A stretch of 64,000 bases of DNA. It comes from Volutella citrinella (lineage: Eukaryota; Ascomycota; Sordariomycetes; Hypocreales; Nectriaceae). A program made the translations under genes and the position numbers. The stretch is from NCBI GenBank assembly GCA_034401135.1, contig JAWZSP010000008.1, positions 2,604,001 through 2,668,000 on the forward strand, read 5' to 3'. Below are positions 48,401 to 59,671 of this stretch, in pieces. The notes beneath the pieces are model-generated. The model did no database searches. It was not told the origin of the DNA and worked only from the letters and a program-made list of their open reading frames with translations. The stretch's first letter is position 1; the number at the start of each line of letters is the position of its first letter.

Positions 48401-49594
48401 GTCCTTTCTGGGAGTCGAGATTCGATGCACGATTCCGGAGGGCACACAGGACGGCTTCCACGGCTCTGTTCCAGTCCTCATGATGAAAGCCCCAGACTTG
48501 TGCCGCCGGTTCCTGAAGATATGACTGGCAGAATCTGTCGGTATTCTGAGCCATGAGTCTGTACGCAGCTGCGAGAATCGTCACTTCCACGTTCACATCT
48601 TCGTAGTCGGCATCTTCCTCGACGTCGAAAAAAGGCATGAGAAAAACGTCCTTTTTCACTAGGGTCTTGGTTGAGAGCTGGTTTAGGCCCTGTTGCAGCC
48701 ATTCCCTCTTCAGTAGTAACTTGAAAAGCTTCCAAGTATTCTCCTTGGAAGGCTTGAGGTTGGGCGACCTTGCTTGCAAGGCAACAAGCGGCTGAATCGC
48801 TCTCATTCCTGACGATAGCGTTAACTATGCCGGGCTAGTAGAGTTGCCAATGCCTCTCTCCCATGGCAAGGGAGGTTTGCATGGGCCTGAGTGGAAATGT
48901 AAACTCACCTGAGGTATGCAGGAATTGTTTCATCTGATCAGCACTTGGGAAATGCAAATAGGCGGCGATTTCGGCTTCTGTGGGTCGCATTGGCCGACGT
49001 GTCATGAAATAGGCATGTTTGGGTCGAAATTTCTCGGCATTCTTCCATATTCGAATGAGAACGCTCATCTTGTCTTGGTCGAGGTTCTTTGGGGTTTGTC
49101 TTTCGGGACTCCCGATTGCTTCCGCCCCACCAAGCTGCCTCACCGGGACGACAAACCCAAGCTTCCACTCCCGATTAGTGAGAGGTGACTGTCGTTGTGA
49201 GTCAAATGGGTCAGGAACGGACTGAGAATCATTGTTCTGGGCCTTTGGGTGTGTCTCTTCCGGTGCGGCGTGCTTTTCGTACTCGGTTGAGTCGATTCCT
49301 GCCGTGGCATGAGCGGTGTTTGATTCTGCAGGGCTTGATATTAGAATGAGGAAGTCAGAGTAGTGGTCTGTGAGGAGAAACTCTACCCGTCTTCTTGCTT
49401 CGTTTGTGGTCTTTCCCGGGAGATGGGCTTTTGGATCGCTTCAGGCCACCGCTGGAGTCGGACGACATGGCTTCGTCCTCGTTCTCGTTCTTTCCGTTCT
49501 GGTTGGGGCCAGGAGATGAAATATCCCCTTCTGGGTCGCTGTCGGAAGAATGGGTCGCTTCCTTCGGCCCTGGGTGGAGAGACTCCATGGTCAT
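45456..49594 (-). CDS. SNF2-family helicase-like ATPase
   Basis: Six exons on the minus strand: 49594-49387, 49325-48909, 48808-47885, 47837-47452, 47400-46244 and 46188-45456, with introns of 61, 100, 47, 51 and 55 bp. Product 1,274 aa. N-terminus is disordered, Ser/Pro/acidic with basic KRSK patches (possible nuclear targeting). The ATPase core has motif I GDPGSGKT (536-543), motif II LADECHEFKN (DECH at 702-705), motif III SSMPLNNSLKDL and, in the helicase C lobe, motif VI NAMGRLFRMGQ with R1113, R1116 and Q1119. Motifs III and VI follow the SNF2 pattern (TGTP-x-x-N; R-x-x-R-x-GQ). Motif I differs from the usual DE-x-GLGKT and motif II has Cys in place of Ala/Gly. These proteins use ATP to translocate on DNA and remodel chromatin or act in repair; which applies here is unknown. 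A 21-bp in-frame duplication gives AWVARGG twice near 46977-47018. Confidence 0.85.
46976..47018 (-). repeat. 21-bp in-frame tandem duplication in the helicase gene
   Basis: Two adjacent 21-bp units encode AWVARGG-AWVARGG between the DEAD-like and C-terminal helicase lobes. The units are nearly identical, so this is a recent slippage event that keeps the frame. Confidence 0.85.
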
Positions 49595-50674
49595 CAGTCT
49601 GAAGACGGTGTTGTTTGGTACTCTGTGAGGGTGTGTTGTGGGCTTGTGCCATGAGCTGAACTGAGAAGTGCGGAGTGGAGGAGAAGTTGAGTCGAAGAGC
49701 GAAAGTGGAGGAGAAGGGGAAATTTAAACGCGTCCTCACCTGCAACTCAGAATGCGAGTCGGCGTCGCGATTGCGTTTGGCTGATTGGATTGAAGTAGGA
49801 GCAACAGTGAATCATTGTCAACTGACAGCAAACGTGGGCCGCCCCAGGTGCTGGACATTCATCTGCAACCAGACAAGCTTGATTGCAAGCCGATATCGAA
49901 TCGAAATGCCTGCTGATCCCTGGCTCAGTCAAACGGGCGAGACTGATTGCTGACCATGATTGTATTCCGTGAAGGCCCTCTGCTTTCTCAAAGGCAGCTT
50001 GCAACATCAGCTTGCAACATCAGCTTGCACTATCAGCTTGCAATGGTAGTTTGCCACAGCGGGGAGCCTACATGGGCAACTCCAGGCGGTTTGCACGGCG
50101 ACCCGTGCTGGGTCTCGGCTTTGGAGGTGGTGTTAGACGGAAGGCACTGCAGTGCAGCGTGCTCACTAGAAAGGCTCCCGCCACTTGCCATCAACTCCGG
50201 CCAACAGTTCCAAACATTGCAAGACTGCATGTTTGCCCATCTCACGCACACCATATCATCTTGCTCGCTGGTCAAGGAACACGACTTCAAACCCATAGCC
50301 GTCGAGCAAGGTCCTGTAACAGCCTAGTAATTAGTGGCCATGATTGTGCTTGTCTTGTTGGTAATGGCTCCAAACAGGTGACTCGTCTACAACGTGGCCC
50401 ACACTTCAGCCAATTACCACCCCTGTCTTTGCGCTGCGCCGCCTAAACGGACCACCAACAATCGCCAGCAAAACAACACCGCCAAATCTCCCCGTCACGA
50501 GATAATTTCCGCCATCACTCCCCCCTCGCACAACCTCTGCTTCCCACGCGCCACGCTCAGGCAGCCTCTCTTTCACGGCGGGCCCGGACCTTGAACCCAA
50601 CTCCCAGCCATTACAGGCTGCAGTCGCTCATTAGCCTCATCGCAACCACCGCCGTCGCGTCCTTTTCCCCCGTC
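49595..50674. other. Divergent promoter interval
   Basis: About 1.1 kb between the helicase start (minus) and the membrane-protein start (plus), so it should carry both promoters. It contains a 13-bp tandem repeat listed separately and short frames with no recognisable product. Confidence 0.6.
49995..50046. repeat. 13-bp minisatellite, four copies
   Basis: CAGCTTGCAACAT is repeated four times in tandem, the first two perfectly and the last two with 2-3 changes. It lies in the shared promoter interval. Confidence 0.9.
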
Positions 50675-51766
50675 ATGGCCAGCAGCAGCAGCACGGTGCC
50701 CGACCCGACCGGGCCGTTCAGCACGCCCCAGCAGTTTCTCTTCTCGTGGCTCGACTTCGCCTTCGTTTCCGTCGCCGTCTTCTCCATCGTCAACCATGTC
50801 TTGCCGGCCTACCTCCGCCTGCGCCGGCGCAAGGACGGGACGCCGCTGACTGCCCGCCTTATCCAGTCCCAGTATCTCCTCATGTGGTGAGTCGCGCTGC
50901 ATGCTGCAGATGCCTTTGAATTCATTCTAAACAATTTACACAGGTGGCTTGGTCTGTGGCTCGTTAGGGCTGGCATTGCACTCATAATGCGCCATGCCAT
51001 CTCAGCAGTCTTGTACCAGATCGCCTACGCCCTCACCATCTACATGGACAGCATCGTCCGGGTGGTGGGCAGAATTGCTGTTGCCACAATCCTTGCGGCT
51101 GAGGTGGATGTTCTAGCTGCCTTGCACTCGGCCAATGGCAACGATGACGATGCCGATAAGAGCGAGGGCGTCGACCTGCAAAAGCTTGGCAGAACCTTTG
51201 AGCGTATCCGGCATGCCGTCAAGGTCGCAAGCATCGTGGGTTTCGTCGGCTTCATGGTAAGCTTCCCCCTCGGAAGCTCTATTCTCCGCGTTGGGTATTT
51301 CATCCTCGACGCTGTTGTTTCCATCGTCCTCCTCGTCGCGGCCATGTACACAATGATGCACGCATTCGGTGCCAGAGAAGCAAAGTCTCTGGCAAATGTA
51401 AGTCAACACCTTCTCCCCAACCCTCTCCCCATATGCAGCAATCAGACTCTGATTGACGCTTCATAGCTATCCCCTGCCCTCGCAGATTTGCTTGTGCTCC
51501 TTGCCGTGCGGCACACGTATGACGTGGTGTCCACCCTGGTTCATTGGTACCTCGTGGTATCAACCCTGGGCCCCGTTGAATCACTCAACCTTCAAGTTCT
51601 CCAAACCCTCTGCGTGGGATGGACAGCAGTTGCCTCGGTTGTGAAGCATCACAAGATCTTTGCGTCGAGCATCGACAGTCTCTGGTTGAGTGATTCGCAT
51701 TCCTCGACTGTGCTGGGGAAAGAGGTGCTGAAGGAGAAGTCGCGGTACTACGTCTCCAAGGAATAG
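50675..51766 (+). CDS. Multi-pass membrane protein of unknown function
   Basis: Exons 50675-50886, 50944-51397 and 51467-51766; introns of 57 and 69 bp (GTGAGT...CAG and GTAAGT...TAG). Product 321 aa. I start at the first in-frame ATG (50675, MASSSSTVPDP); the frame is open further upstream but without an ATG. After a short polar N-terminus come hydrophobic segments at about residues 22-40, 68-90, 95-125, 165-185, 190-212 and around 225-275, with an acidic loop (NGNDDDADKSEG) in the middle, so about six to seven TM helices are likely. The tail ends in a charged segment (KEVLKEKSRYYVSKE). I do not recognise the family. It diverges from the helicase gene. Confidence 0.75.
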
Positions 51767-54220
51767 AAGTGTTAGCTGCAGGTTGGTCTACTCGAAGCTT
51801 TCAAGTACGGCCATCTTGTCTCACAAAGCAATACATGGAAATAGCTTTTCTTTGCCAAGAATGGAGTTGGATTCTGAGCCTGGGAGCACGATTCTATTCC
51901 CTGGCTGGACTTGGCAAGGACAAAACATGATTCTGCTTCTTGTCCATGTTCTCAATCATGTCCCTCGCAATAAGATGATATGGATACTAAGCACACAATC
52001 CCTTGCCAGGGACTGACCACTAGTGACAACTCATACTCTTATCTACCCAGCAGGGCCGTAGCCAGGATGCAGCGTCAATCCCGCTTTCGCAGCATGGACA
52101 AGCTCAACCAGCAGAATTCTGGTGTGCTACTTCTTCCCATGTGCGTCTCCTGGCCATGGTGGCTCCGGGTTAGCGGCCACTGGCCACAGTTTGAGTTGGT
52201 GATGGGGGCTATTAGGCGTCGGGGTGGGTCGCAGATCAGGTGGGTTGCGCCGGAGCCGGGTCCGTCTTCAGTGATAGGGCTCATTGATAGGGCGCACGGA
52301 AGCTATACAAGTGAATCCCTCCCGCCCGTCGGGCGTTGTCGGCAGCCACTCGTATCTTTAGAAATCTGTACGACTCAGTGCCTACATGCATTCGCCACTG
52401 GCCGTGCTCCTTTTCCCCAACGCTGCCGGATCCTTTGTAGGGATCTGATGACAATGTTTACCTTCCTTGGCTGTTCCTACTCGCCATTGCCCACACCTAT
52501 GCCTTGTCATGGATCGAGTCACGTATCCATTTTGTAGCTGCAGCTTGAACAGCCTGCATTATAGAAAGAATGGCATTGGTGTGGAATATAGTTATCACAC
52601 TAGCATCTGGCAGTAGTTGGAAGACTCGGGCAGAATCGCTTGCTCCGGCAAAGCCTTCGTCTACAGTACGAAGAGTTCGCTCTTATCTACTGTGCAAGAT
52701 GTCCAACGTGCACCTACGAACCTTCATATCATGGAGGGTGATTAGCGTTTTCTTAGATCCAGGGCCTCATGGCAGGAGGTACACTGATAAGGTGGTTATA
52801 TCATGTTGTGATCCCCACTTGTCTATCACGGGCGACGGTAGGCCCGAACGAGTACATCTTGATAGCCATAGTGATGGTGGAGATTGGAAGATAGCTACAA
52901 CACGATATTCATACACAAGTCAGGATCTCGTCAGGCGCCATCGCTGCTTGGCGCTGCATCATGTGGCTCCTCTGGCTTGGCGCTCGGCGATACTGATGGA
53001 CATCACAACCAACGATCACGTAAGTTAGCCCCTGTGCGTAAAGCGCCTCGGCTCACTGGAAGCAGGTTCGTCAGGAATGGCGCCCTTAGGCCGAGAAGCA
53101 GCATAAAAATGTCGCACAGCCCTCTGTGTGGCCGCCACGCCATGCGGCGTCATCCGCAGTTCTCAGTGGTCGAGGCACTAATCAGGCCGGCAAAGCGAGT
53201 GGCGCAGATGACTGATTGCATCACGCAGATCCTGGGGGCTAGATCAACAGCCACCCCAAGGGAAACGTGGTCCGTGCCGAAAACGTTGGACAGGGGAGCG
53301 GGAGGGCAACGACGCAGTCAAGAGGGGGTTCGCATCCTTTTATAGAATTTGTGACAGGAGTGCCATGTATCTTGCACTTCGGTAATTCAGTTCTACCCTG
53401 GGCGGTCCCACATGCGATGATGGATACATCTTGGCACCACGTGGCTGTTGTCTCGTGATATCTATCAATGAGAAACACGGCTTCGAGCGCAAGGCAGCCC
53501 CCAGACCTGGGGGAGGGGCGGGCGATGGAAGACCCCATGAAGGAAGGGAATGCCGTGGTGTGGAACGGTCAAGCCATGATACGACATGCAGGGATTCAGG
53601 CCCGACCGGGCATTCGCGGCACCAAAGCCTATTCATTACTCATCCCATCCGCCATGTTTCACGGCATGGGCTGCCGACGCACCATCTGCGGGATACCCTT
53701 GGACCGGGTTTGAGCGAGGGAGGCGTTCAGTTGACCACACGTTTCCCATCTGGCGTCGCCCGGCCGTTCCATGGCCTTTCCAATGCAGACCGTTGCAGTG
53801 AAGTGTCACCGGCGCTATTCGTAAGGAACGGGCAGTGACCCACACATAAACCATTTATAAGCGTGGCAGATCGCCAACTAGGGCAAGTAAAGGCAAGGAG
53901 GTGCCTAGCCGACATCCGCATCTGGCCTAAACCTGGAGCCAAGGACCAAGAGAGTTCGCTAGCCAAGCCTCCGCATGCAGCCCCCAAGTGCCCGGGCCAT
54001 TGTTGGGTGCACATGTAAGAGCCATCCAGCTGGACATGGCCTCATGATTGTTCGAGACGCGAAATGGTGAACACAGAGTGCATGGCATTGCTGTGATTCT
54101 CTGTTACTCTTCTCGATTATAAGGGCGCCCGTGCCCCTGAATCCTTCCAAGCCTCTCATTGTTCTTATGTTCAATCGAAGCCTAGCATAAGCAACACGGC
54201 ATTCACAAGCGTCCTACACA
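51767..54220. other. Gene-free interval
   Basis: About 2.45 kb with no recognisable gene. Overlapping short frames occur on both strands (for example plus 52570-53028 and 53431-53838), none with known motifs or intron structure. No transposon ends or long repeats were noticed. The right end should carry the monooxygenase promoter. Confidence 0.55.
54118..54123 (+). promoter_or_regulatory. TATA-like element of the monooxygenase gene
   Basis: TATAAG about 103 bp before the ATG at 54221. Confidence 0.4.
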
Positions 54221-56386
54221 ATGTATGATTCTTCCAACTCGTGGCAGCACTTTCAGGCCAAGCCAAGGGTGAACCAAGGCCCGGTGGACTTGACGCCGAC
54301 TGCCTTTACTGCACGTCCGCTTGATGTCGTCGTCATTGGTGCAGGGTGCGCATCTCCTCGCAATCTCCTGGGTAGACATTGAAACCGGTTTGCTAATGAC
54401 CGCGTAGCATCTCTGGCATTCAGTTCGCCTACGACATCACCACACGCCTCAGCAACTTCAACCTCCGAATCTTTGACAAGAACCACGATGTAGGAGGCAC
54501 TTGGTTGGAGAACCGTTACCCCGGGTAAGTTCTCATCTCTCGATGGGTGATGTCTACCCAACATTGACACTTCTGTCTCTCTAGATGCGTCTGCGATGTT
54601 CCAGCCCACTCCTACCAGTTCAGCTGGAACCCCAACCCCAACTGGTCGACCCTCTACCCTGGTGCCTGTGAGATCCATCGCTATCTCCGCTCCACCGTGG
54701 ACAAGCACAACCTCAGGCAGTACATGCGATTCAACATGTCCTGCATCCAGTCCGTCTGGAACGAGGAGCAGTCCAAGTGGCACGTCACTCTCGCCGACCT
54801 TGGCAACAATGGCCGGCAGATGGAGGTCATTTGCGACGTCCTCGTCTACGGCATCGGTCGCCTCAACAACTGGCAGCTTCCCAGCATCCCCGGGATTGAG
54901 AAGATGCAGGATAAGATCTTTCACACAGCCAACTGGCCCTCCAACGTGAATCTTGAGAACAAGAGGGTGGCAGTTATTGGCAACGGCTCGAGCGCCCTGC
55001 AGACCGTTGGCAGTCTGGCCCCGAGTAAGTTCCCCGATGGATGCGATGACGCGCAGGGTGGTGCACTCAGCTGACATGTGGCTCGCAGTTGTTGAATCCC
55101 TCGACAACTTTGTTCGCAGCCCGACGTGGGTTGTGCCTCATGTCTTGTCGGAGAACAGGGAGGCCCAGCTACACTGTAAGGATTCCGTACACGTCAGTGG
55201 CTGACCGTTGCTAACCGCTGCCAGACTCGGAGGAGCAGAAGAAGAGTCTCGCCGCAGACCCCCAGGCATACTACAATTTCCGACTCAAGATCGAAAAGCA
55301 AATCTCGTCCAGCTTCCCAGTCCTATGGGCGGGCACCGCAGCCTCGGCACGCTTCAAGCAAACAGCGACAGACCACGTGGCGAGCAAGATCAAGGACAAG
55401 GCGACGCTGGAAGGCTTGTCGCCGAAGTGGACTATTGGCTGCCGTCGCTTCACCCCCGGCGACTATTACCTGGATGCCCTCAACATGCCGCACGTCCGCC
55501 TCATTACGTCGAACATTGCCCACGCAGACGAGCGGGGGCTGTACACAAAGGACGGCGCCAAGCACGAGGACTACGATCTCATCGTCTGCGCTACGGGCTT
55601 TGACTCGTACACGCAGCGATTCGAGACGGTGGGACGCAATGACGCCAAGTTGAGCGAGCGCTGGTGTCCCGATGGCGGCTACGGGAGCTACATGGCTGCC
55701 ACTGTCGCCGACTTCCCCAACCTCTTCGGTGCGTCGAGACATGTTTTTGCTGCGTTCTATTTGCTCGACATTTTGCTAACATGTCCATCCAGTCTTCAAC
55801 CCTCCCAACACCCCAGTGTCAGGCTCAGCATATTCCGGCATCCTGCGGACCAGCGATTACATCATGAGGGTCATGCACAGGCTGCAAACCGACCAGCTCA
55901 AGTCCGTCTGCGTCAAGGCCGACGCCCAAGAGTCATTCATGCAGTGGGCCAGAAGCCGCATGTCGGAAATGGTCTGGTCCGACAACTGCTCATCCTGGTG
56001 TAAGTCCCGAACACCCACCGACCATCCAACGACCATCCCACTAACACAAATGCCTCGCAGACAAGGCCCCCAACGGCCAAGTCGTCGTCCCGTGGCCCGG
56101 CACAAACCTGCACTACTACGCCGCCACCGCCATCGTGCGCTGGGAGGACTTCGACCTCCGCTTCATTGACGAAACACAAAAGTTTGCCAGCTTCGGCAAC
56201 GGCATCACAGTCGAGGGCTTCATGCCCGAGTCTTTCCCGTGGCTCCCCAAGCCCGATGCCATGGCCATGTTCGATAGCATGGCCCACCAAAACACCGCCG
56301 CCGCAAAGGCCGACGAGATTGCCATGAGCAGTAACATTGCAATGTCCAGCAGCCTTCCTCGACCGAGCGGCACTGTGACAGCTTAG
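54221..56386 (+). CDS. Class B flavin monooxygenase (Baeyer-Villiger-like)
   Basis: Seven exons: 54221-54345, 54408-54524, 54585-55024, 55089-55175, 55225-55728, 55793-55999 and 56061-56386; six introns of 49-64 bp. Product 601 aa. It has an FAD-binding Rossmann motif GAGISG (40-45), GGTWLENRYPGCVCD, a second dinucleotide motif GNGSSA (213-218) for NADPH, and ATGFD late in the chain. The segment MQDKIFHTANWP (188-199) corresponds to the Baeyer-Villiger fingerprint FxGxxxHxxxWP, with H194, W198 and P199 kept but the Phe and Gly replaced by Met and Asp. Such enzymes insert oxygen next to ketones or oxidise heteroatoms using NADPH and O2. Substrate unknown. There is no signal peptide, so it is probably cytosolic. 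It is convergent with the UNC93-like gene and about 3.3 kb from a hydroxyacid dehydrogenase. Confidence 0.88.
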
Positions 56387-56806
56387 ATGTATTTACATTG
56401 TAACGGTCCTGGGGGCACGTCCATGGAGTTTAGGAACGGAGTTTCTGCTTATCGTTTTCGGGCGGCTCCACGAATTTCATATTATCTAGAAGCTCACAAG
56501 AGTCATCAGATCATTCCAATACCATAATTTACTCATTCAAAGTCTTTTCATCGGATCTAGGGTGTCTTGTGATCGTACCAAACACTATCATTGAACATGT
56601 GGGCGAGCATTGGCCCTGGCGCAGCGAGTGGTGGAAAGAAGTTCAGTGATTGGGATATTTAGGGTCTTTTTGTTACGCAAATCTGTTGTGCGGCGCCCCC
56701 ATAGTCTTCTCTAGAGACCGACACCTCTCAATTGAACCATCTGCCTTTCTAGAACTGTAATGTTGCCTGATCAGTCTACTCGCGTCCTGGTTAGGACTAA
56801 GGATGA
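56387..56806. other. Convergent 3' interval
   Basis: 420 bp between the monooxygenase stop and the UNC93-like stop. It should hold both terminators; no gene seen. Confidence 0.6.
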
Positions 56807-58475
56807 TTAAATTGCTGCTTTCTTCTCAGCTTGCCCATCAGCGACAGTAACGTCGGCAGCTTTGCCTTCCAGCACTTCCTCGCCGTCCATCTTCTTGGCC
56901 TCGGCAGAAGTGGGCGCAATTACATTCTCCTCCGAGAAGTAGTTGCTCTCCTTGATGTGGAACATGAGGACCCAGACAATGCCGACGATTCCCAAGACGT
57001 AGAGTCTACTCAAGTGTCAGTAATCTGTCTCCGAAAAAGAAGAAATGGGGATACTTACACCAGCTGGACCAGAGTCTGGCCGAGAAAGCTCACACGCTCG
57101 CCCGCAAGCACAAACGAAATGCACATGCCGAGGGACGAGTAGAACTTGAACATGCCCGCCACTCGGGCCAGGGCCTCGGGGTCGTTGGTGGTGGCGGATA
57201 GAGTCCACTCGGTGACCATCTGGTAGCCCGAGTAGATGGAGCCGAAGAGAACATAGCAGGCAAATAGACCTCCCCACTGGGCGCTCGTCCAGTCAGCACC
57301 AGCCGCGGCCTTTAGCTCATCAACATGGTTGGCCTTGATCCATCCGATCAGGCCAGCAGAGGCGCCGACGGCGACAGTGCCCATGATGGCAATGCCGAGA
57401 AGTCCGCGCTTGCGCCGGGACTTGATGAGCCGGCTGTCCAGGACGCAGATCATGAGACCAGGGACAAAGACTTGGATCGCCTGGTAGGCAAAGTTATTGA
57501 CCGATCGAGTTCGCAGATTGAAGTATCGAGCTGTGTCGTGGCGGGTTAGCCAGAATCCCTCAAGTGTTTAGATGTCGTGACGTACAATTGACACTGCTGA
57601 CTAGCGCAAGAGGCATTTCGCACACAATCTGGGCCGGGGCCAGCAGGATATAGCGCCAATCGCACATGGTCTTGAATGTTCCCGTAAGCTCTCCCAGCAG
57701 GCGGACGTCTCGGAAGACTGCAATGTGGGTGCCGTCGGCTCGGACAACGTTTCGCGGATGGATAATGAAGAATAGGGCGATGAAGAAGGCCATGGAGTGG
57801 ATCACAATAAAGGCAATGTACACGGGCGTCGAGACTCCAACCGGCTTCAGCTGGTCAATGTTGAGGCCCAGCGAGATGGAGCTGCCAACAATGGCGCCGA
57901 CGCTCTTCATCATCCACTGGGTGCTAATGAACTGCGTCAAAAGTCAGCCGAGAGCCACATCAACCGGTGTAGGAATCTCAATCCACGCACAAGTCCCTTG
58001 TCCTTCTCCTCGGCATACGTGAACTGCACGTACGCAGCAGCTGTCCAGAGAAACCCGCCCGTGAGACCGAGAATGGCTCCCGACATGAGCGGGAACCAGG
58101 AGTTGCCGGTGCGGTCAAAGTACCACAGCCCACCGACATACAAGGGATAGCCCACCGATCCGATCATAAGACTAAGTTTAGGGCGCAGGATGTTCAGGAT
58201 GCTGCCGCCAAACAGACCGACGAAGGCGAGTAGGCCGTAGAGGATCGCATTCGTCTTGTTCGCGACGTCGGCAGATCCAGGCCGGCCGCCGCCAGCGCCG
58301 AGGCCCGTCAGGGCAGTGTAGATGCCAGGGAGGCAGAAGAGGATGCTGTTGGACGAGAGTCAGGTCGGTCATGACAGCCAGTAATCGGGCAAGCAAATGG
58401 GGCTACGTACCATCCGACGACGAAATTCTGATTAAAGGGTCTCGTGAGAGACAGCTTGGAGTTGGAACCCGCCAT
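56807..58475 (-). CDS. UNC93-like major facilitator family protein
   Basis: Exons on the minus strand: 58475-58411, 58345-57991, 57931-57586, 57530-57059 and 57005-56807; introns of 65, 59, 55 and 53 bp with GTACGT, GTGCGT, GTACGT and GTAAGT donors. Product 478 aa. The N-terminus reads LTRPFNQNFVVG, followed by PGIYTALTGLGAGG and then about ten further hydrophobic helices; FTYAEEKDKG marks an early cytosolic loop. This layout (early GLGAGG, WTAAAYVQFTYAEE) is that of fungal UNC93-like proteins, related to major facilitator transporters and of poorly known substrate. The C-terminal 60 residues are hydrophilic, acidic and Lys/Ala-rich, ending EKKAAI. The ATG at 58475 is backed by a TATA box 86 bp upstream. 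Confidence 0.83.
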
Positions 58476-59671
58476 TCTGAGGGTCTTTGAGTGTGTTTTC
58501 TGTAGATGCTGAGATCGACACAGATAAAATCCTGCTGACGACGTCGGCGCGCCGGGTTTGTTTTATAGCCATGCCCTTGTCGACTCGCCATATCTGGACG
58601 ATTATGACCTGCCATTCCCGAACCTTGCACAAGTGGTTTTCTTATCTCCATTGGGCCACCGTCTCCTTCAGGGTGGAGTTACCAGTGCGGCTTATCTGTC
58701 TAGTGGACACCGAACTGACACCGAACCAGGGAACAAGTGGCGGCGACGCGGGGAAATCCTGGGGTAGAACTCATGAACCCGGTCTCGGTGTCGTCAGAAC
58801 GACCCATAGATTGGCGGAGTCGAGTCAGTTGGGGCCCACCGGGTAATAAACAGCTATCAAATGGCCGGTCCTCATCCGACAGCCGTTGCCGGTGGCGAGA
58901 CGAACGACAGTAGATGAGACATCTAGTCGAACCACGATTGAGGTTATTGCTTCCTTAGCCTTGTGCAATTCATCCAGGGGCGAGTAGACTCGAGCTACAA
59001 ACCCCAATGGCAGGAATAGTTCCTCGCTTGGCACATATTGAATGCAGCCTTGCAGGCCATCAGTCCCAGCTGGTGCTAGCTTCGCCCAACTCCCCACCCG
59101 GCTCTTTTTGTTTTATTATCCGGTCCGCCATCTCGACATGCCAAGGGACATTGTCTGGGTGCCCAGGCCCCTAAAGAGCCGATACTACCCAGAGCAGAGG
59201 CATCGTCTCCTACTCGGCACTGTTGGGTCGGTCGTGTATTGAATCGAGTCTCCGAGGAAATGCAGCATGGGGATCCGGTGCACGGCCTTCATTGCTTGTG
59301 TAAGTACTTCACCATGGCCCATGGGATGATCCTGCTGCACGAAGGGTCGCTTAACAGCCAACTGGCGTAGAGTCCCGGATGATATGCTGTAGAGGTGCAT
59401 ACAGAGATATGACGTTGCATCATGTTGCTCATGCACAACCTCCGCCGTCTGCCGGCCGGAACACGGGCCGAGAATAAACCGATATCAGTTGCCCTACCCC
59501 AGCACACTCTCCCCTCCCCCACTTGCCAGTTGCGGAAGCCAGCCCAGCCCAACGCAACCTCGAATCGCAGCACTACTCTCGCCGACTTGTGCTTGCAAGA
59601 CACACCCTGGTCCTTTGGGATACTTCTGGTTCGCAAATCTTCTGCAGAGTACTCTCGTGTCAGGCGCCAAC
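58476..59671. other. Divergent promoter interval
   Basis: 1.2 kb between the starts of the UNC93-like gene (minus) and the hydroxyacid dehydrogenase gene (plus). Besides the TATA box at 58561 I see no distinct element and no convincing gene. Confidence 0.6.
58561..58567 (-). promoter_or_regulatory. TATA box of the UNC93-like gene
   Basis: TATAAAA on the minus strand (TTTTATA on plus), 86 bp upstream of the ATG at 58475. Confidence 0.6.

Noticed and set aside
50591..50674. Upstream extension of the membrane-protein frame.
   Set aside because: It lacks an ATG; the first in-frame ATG is at 50675.
59489..59671. Upstream in-frame Met giving the hydroxyacid dehydrogenase a 61-residue extension.
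   Set aside because: The extension is Pro/Ser-rich, unlike the family, and the ATG at 59672 fits the expected N-terminus.
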